The position numbers were made by a program, and so were the translations under genes. The notes under the pieces were generated by a model. It was not told the origin of the DNA, did not search any database, and was given only the letters and a program-made list of their open reading frames with translations. Below, in pieces: positions 60,701-64,000 of a stretch of DNA of 64,000 nucleotides (its first letter is position 1; the number at the start of each line of letters is the position of its first letter). This DNA comes from Crocodylus rhombifer (taxonomy: Eukaryota > Chordata > Crocodylia > Crocodylidae), in contig JAVSML010020433.1 of assembly GCA_038503035.1 (NCBI GenBank), positions 124,001 to 188,000 on the forward strand. Reading direction: 5' to 3'.

Positions 60701-63700
60701 TTGCTTTTCCCTGTAATCTCCAAATGATTGCTGGAATCTGGCGATGGGCCCGGATTCTGCATAGAACAGAGGAAAAAGTTTTTTACCTTGTACAGTTGGG
60801 CAGAGAGCCATGGGCTTTCCCCCAGCTTTTACTTCTTATTAAAAGACAACCCTGCCTGAAACTGGGGGCCTCTCTAAAATGCCCAGTCCTGATGGGTTCT
60901 TCAAGTTCTTCCACACAAAGAGCTCCCCTGCCTTAGAAACGCAAAGGGTTTGTAGTGTAGTACTGGAGACAGGAATAGGGATCCCTATCCGAAGCTTCTG
61001 CCTTCTGGTCCTACAGTGCCTCCAGCCTGAGTATAAGTCTACAACACAGGATGCTTAACTGTGGCCCCCTGGCTGGTTAAAGAGAAACTCCATCCAACCG
61101 GAAGAAGGATTCCTTCAGAAGACGTAAAGCTGCGATTCTCAACCAGGATGCCATGACAGCCTGGGGTGCCGTGAGATCTTTTCAAGGCTGCCAGAGGTTG
61201 CCATGCAATGTTAGCTGTTAGGTGTGCAAACATGATGCACTACATAAACCCAGAGATTTCAAAGAGGAATCCATAGTGTCAAAACCATTCTGACCTGTTG
61301 TGGTCGATGAGTTTTTGGGACTGAAGAATTGCTATATTATTCTTCTGTAGTGAAAAATTGGTGAAAACTAAAAGCTGTTATTTTCCGAGGGGTGCATTAA
61401 GTCTAATAAGGGGTGCCTTGAGTCTGAAAATGCTGAGAACCATTAAAAGAAAGACTGAGCAGTCTTGAAGATGCACAGGAAATGTAAGGAAATGGTAAGA
61501 ATATCTATGAAAAAGTTGAAGGAAAAAACAGTTAACATTTGTTCCTATTTGTACTTCAGTAGTGTAACAGCTCCTGCTATTAATTATGGAACAGGTCTAT
61601 TTGCCCCGAGGGCTTAGTTCCTGCATAGAGAGAACAGTCATGTTTCAACACCACCTCCTGCTCAGCCCTCAGAGGGGGAGTATCACTCAAACGTGACGTG
61701 AGCTGCTGGCCTCCACCCAAAGCCTGGTGGCACTGTAGCCTGTGCTGTGTTCTCTCCCTCGTGAGCTGGGTGCAAAGGGCAAGGCCAGAATTTGATGTCA
61801 TGTGGCACTGCCCCACGTGGCTATGGAGTGAGGCCACGGGAAGGACATATCCTTAAAGGAAAGGAATGGAGATGTAGGTTTTGAGAAACAGCAAACTACC
61901 AACTCCAAAAAAGAGGCTTAATGAAGAGCACTATCTGAAACTTTTAGGACCCACTATGTGATTTTGTCTTTCCCCAAGCTGCCAAAATCTAAACCCCCCT
62001 GCGGGATAATGTAAAATTAAGGGAACTGGAAAATGGGCCGCAGACTTTACAAAAAGAATCAAGTCTCCCCAGCACAAGACACCACCTTTGTGTGAATTAG
62101 CTACTTGGTTGGGGGTCTCTACTGCAGGGTCAAGAAATAAACTGAGGCAACCCAGTTCAGTGGGACTCAGGAGATGAGGTTCTCTCTCTGCCTGCCTGGG
62201 TGACCTTGGTAACATCCCCAGGTCAAAAAAAAGGGCACAGAAAAAAAGTGGGGCAGTGCATGTGGAGCCCAAAACCAGAGCCTGGCCAGCCGGAGCCACA
62301 CTCCAGCTGCAGGAGCGACAAGGGGTAAGGACCCCAGGTAAGGCTGCTGGGGCCAGAAACTGTGCGCTAGCCCCAGCCTCCCCTACTGCACCCAAGGTAA
62401 CCTGCCACGCACCAGAGCATGCGTGGTATGGGCGTTCCCTGAGGACAACTAGCAGCAGCACAAGATGCACCCTTGTTAGTTGTCCCTGGGGAACCAAACA
62501 TCTGCACACATCTGGACATGGCCTCTGTGCCTCTTTCCCCTCTCACTCATTGCATGGTTTGTCTTACCTATATGCTTTTTTGGGAGAGTTGCTGTGTTTG
62601 TACAAAAGATAGCACAATGGAGCCTTCATCTCCACTGGGGTCTCTACTGAAGTATAAATAAATAACCAGAACCGGACCACAAAGAGTGAGTTGCCCTCAC
62701 CTTCCAGCTCAGAGTTAGGCACGTTGGCAGAAGAAGAGGAAGAGGGAAGCTGGCCATGCATTGTCTATGAATAAAAGGAGGTTTTCATTCTCCAGTGCTG
62801 CCAAGCAGGCACTAAACTCACACTGAAAATGAGGAAAGGAACTCAACGCCCCGACTGAGATGACAGCTGCATGAAGTCTGGTATGCAGGGTACCATTACG
62901 CTCACTAGGTCACGAACCAACAGCAGTGGAGCTGCGGCAGCGCACAGCTCAATGGCCTGCAACACCTGCTGAGCTCCATGCTCACAAGGCCTGAGTGACT
63001 GGGACTCAAGCTTGCTCATGTGCACTGCACCACAGTCCCTGTTGGGGCTGTTGTGTGAACATACTCTCACTCCAACCCAACAGCGTGAGCTTCCAGCAGA
63101 ATGTGCTGGACTCATCCCCCCAATATTGACACTTCCACCATTCAAACCCAACTCCTTGCTCTCCCCTTTACAGCACCAAGAAGGTAGCAAGAGTCCATAC
63201 AGCAGGAACTACACCCTAACTACACATCTGGCCCAGACATCCCACACAGACCACACAGTCCTGCAGCTCTTCTCACCTCAACTAGCAGATCTCACAGAGT
63301 TTGCTGCAGACTCCCTCACTAATCATTTCCTCATGGGTCTTTTCCCTACCCCCTGCATCTCAGCAGGCTGAGCTAGATGCCCATGACTAGCCCTTCCTGA
63401 AAGGCTGTTTTGTCAGCAGTGAGGTGGAGTTTTGCCTTCCACTTACCTGGGGTCCCTTGGGACGTCACGAAGCCGGTGCGTGGAGCTGAAGCTTCGCTCT
63501 GGCTGCAGCGTGGCAGGTGCCTGGCTGTGCTCAGCTACTTTGCAGGGCTGAGCTTTGCCAATGTTAAGTCCATTTAGCAAGGGTCGGAATAGCCTGGGGA
63601 CACGCCAAGTTATCATGTTAGCTAAGTCTTGCTTTGTGTCAGACTCTTCCTTGTTGCAAAGCTGCCCGGCTTCTGAGGTATAAGTACAGCTGAGGGAAAG

Positions 63701-64000
63701 GGAAAAATCTAGGACAGCCTCCTGGGTGGGGGGGAGAGGTGGGAGGGAGTGTTGCTGGGATCTCCCTGCAGACCAACCCACTTGTGGTAGTTTTGTTCCT
63801 CAGTCAGGGGAAGCCGGTGAATTAGCAGCAATGAGCAGTCTGCACCCACCTGAGCAAGTCTGGAGCCCAGATGGACACGCTTCACTGTTCCTTCAAAGTG
63901 TCTCTCTCACTTGAGCAACCCAGCACATCACCATATCCCTTGCTGTCCCCAGTTCCAGTACATAGTCTGACCTGCAGGGTGGGATAGTCGACGAAGACAT

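Overview
The window is nuclear DNA from a non-mammalian amniote, most likely a crocodilian or turtle. It has spliced genes with GT-AG introns, CR1 LINE remnants, many short hAT, pogo-like and palindromic MITE-type elements, a few MIR-like SINE fragments, and no Alu, L1 or B1. I saw no prokaryotic gene, CRISPR array, rRNA or intact virus. The exact species cannot be set from the sequence alone.

Two protein-coding genes are well supported. They face each other, tail to tail. On the + strand, 13 exons (18544-33789) encode most of a Rho GTPase-activating protein of the ARHGAP20 (RA-RhoGAP) type: partial PH domain, Ras-association region, RhoGAP domain and a long serine-rich C-terminal tail carried by one 1.7-kb exon. 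All splice junctions keep frame and give 1090 residues. The N-terminal exon or exons were not found and probably lie before the window. On the - strand, four exons (63616 down to 52862) give a complete 181-residue adrenodoxin/ferredoxin-1 precursor (FDX1) with a mitochondrial presequence and the four cluster cysteines. A convergent ARHGAP20/FDX1 pair matches what I remember of human 11q22-q23.

Layout: 1-18543 is upstream flank or intron with repeats (CR1, RTE-like and hAT relics, a foldback element at 11866-12782). 18544-33789 is ARHGAP20, with a probable 3' UTR to about 36240. 36241-52861 is intergenic. It holds a nested hAT/pogo cluster at 36828-38206, an unexplained open region at 38284-38878, a 10-N assembly gap with exactly duplicated flanks at 42523-42626, an intact hAT MITE with target-site duplication, and CTCF-like motifs near 43321. 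52862-63616 is FDX1; its 9.2-kb first intron contains a 1.37-kb foldback element and an 86-bp direct repeat.

The two genes are not known to act in one pathway. ARHGAP20 is a Rap1-responsive regulator of Rho signalling, and FDX1 carries electrons to mitochondrial P450s and other acceptors. I found no convincing new multi-gene system. The most notable points are a RhoGAP domain whose normally conserved lysine reads as threonine, the divergence of both genes from their mammalian counterparts (possible paralogous block), and a family of foldback elements with unusual subterminal repeats.
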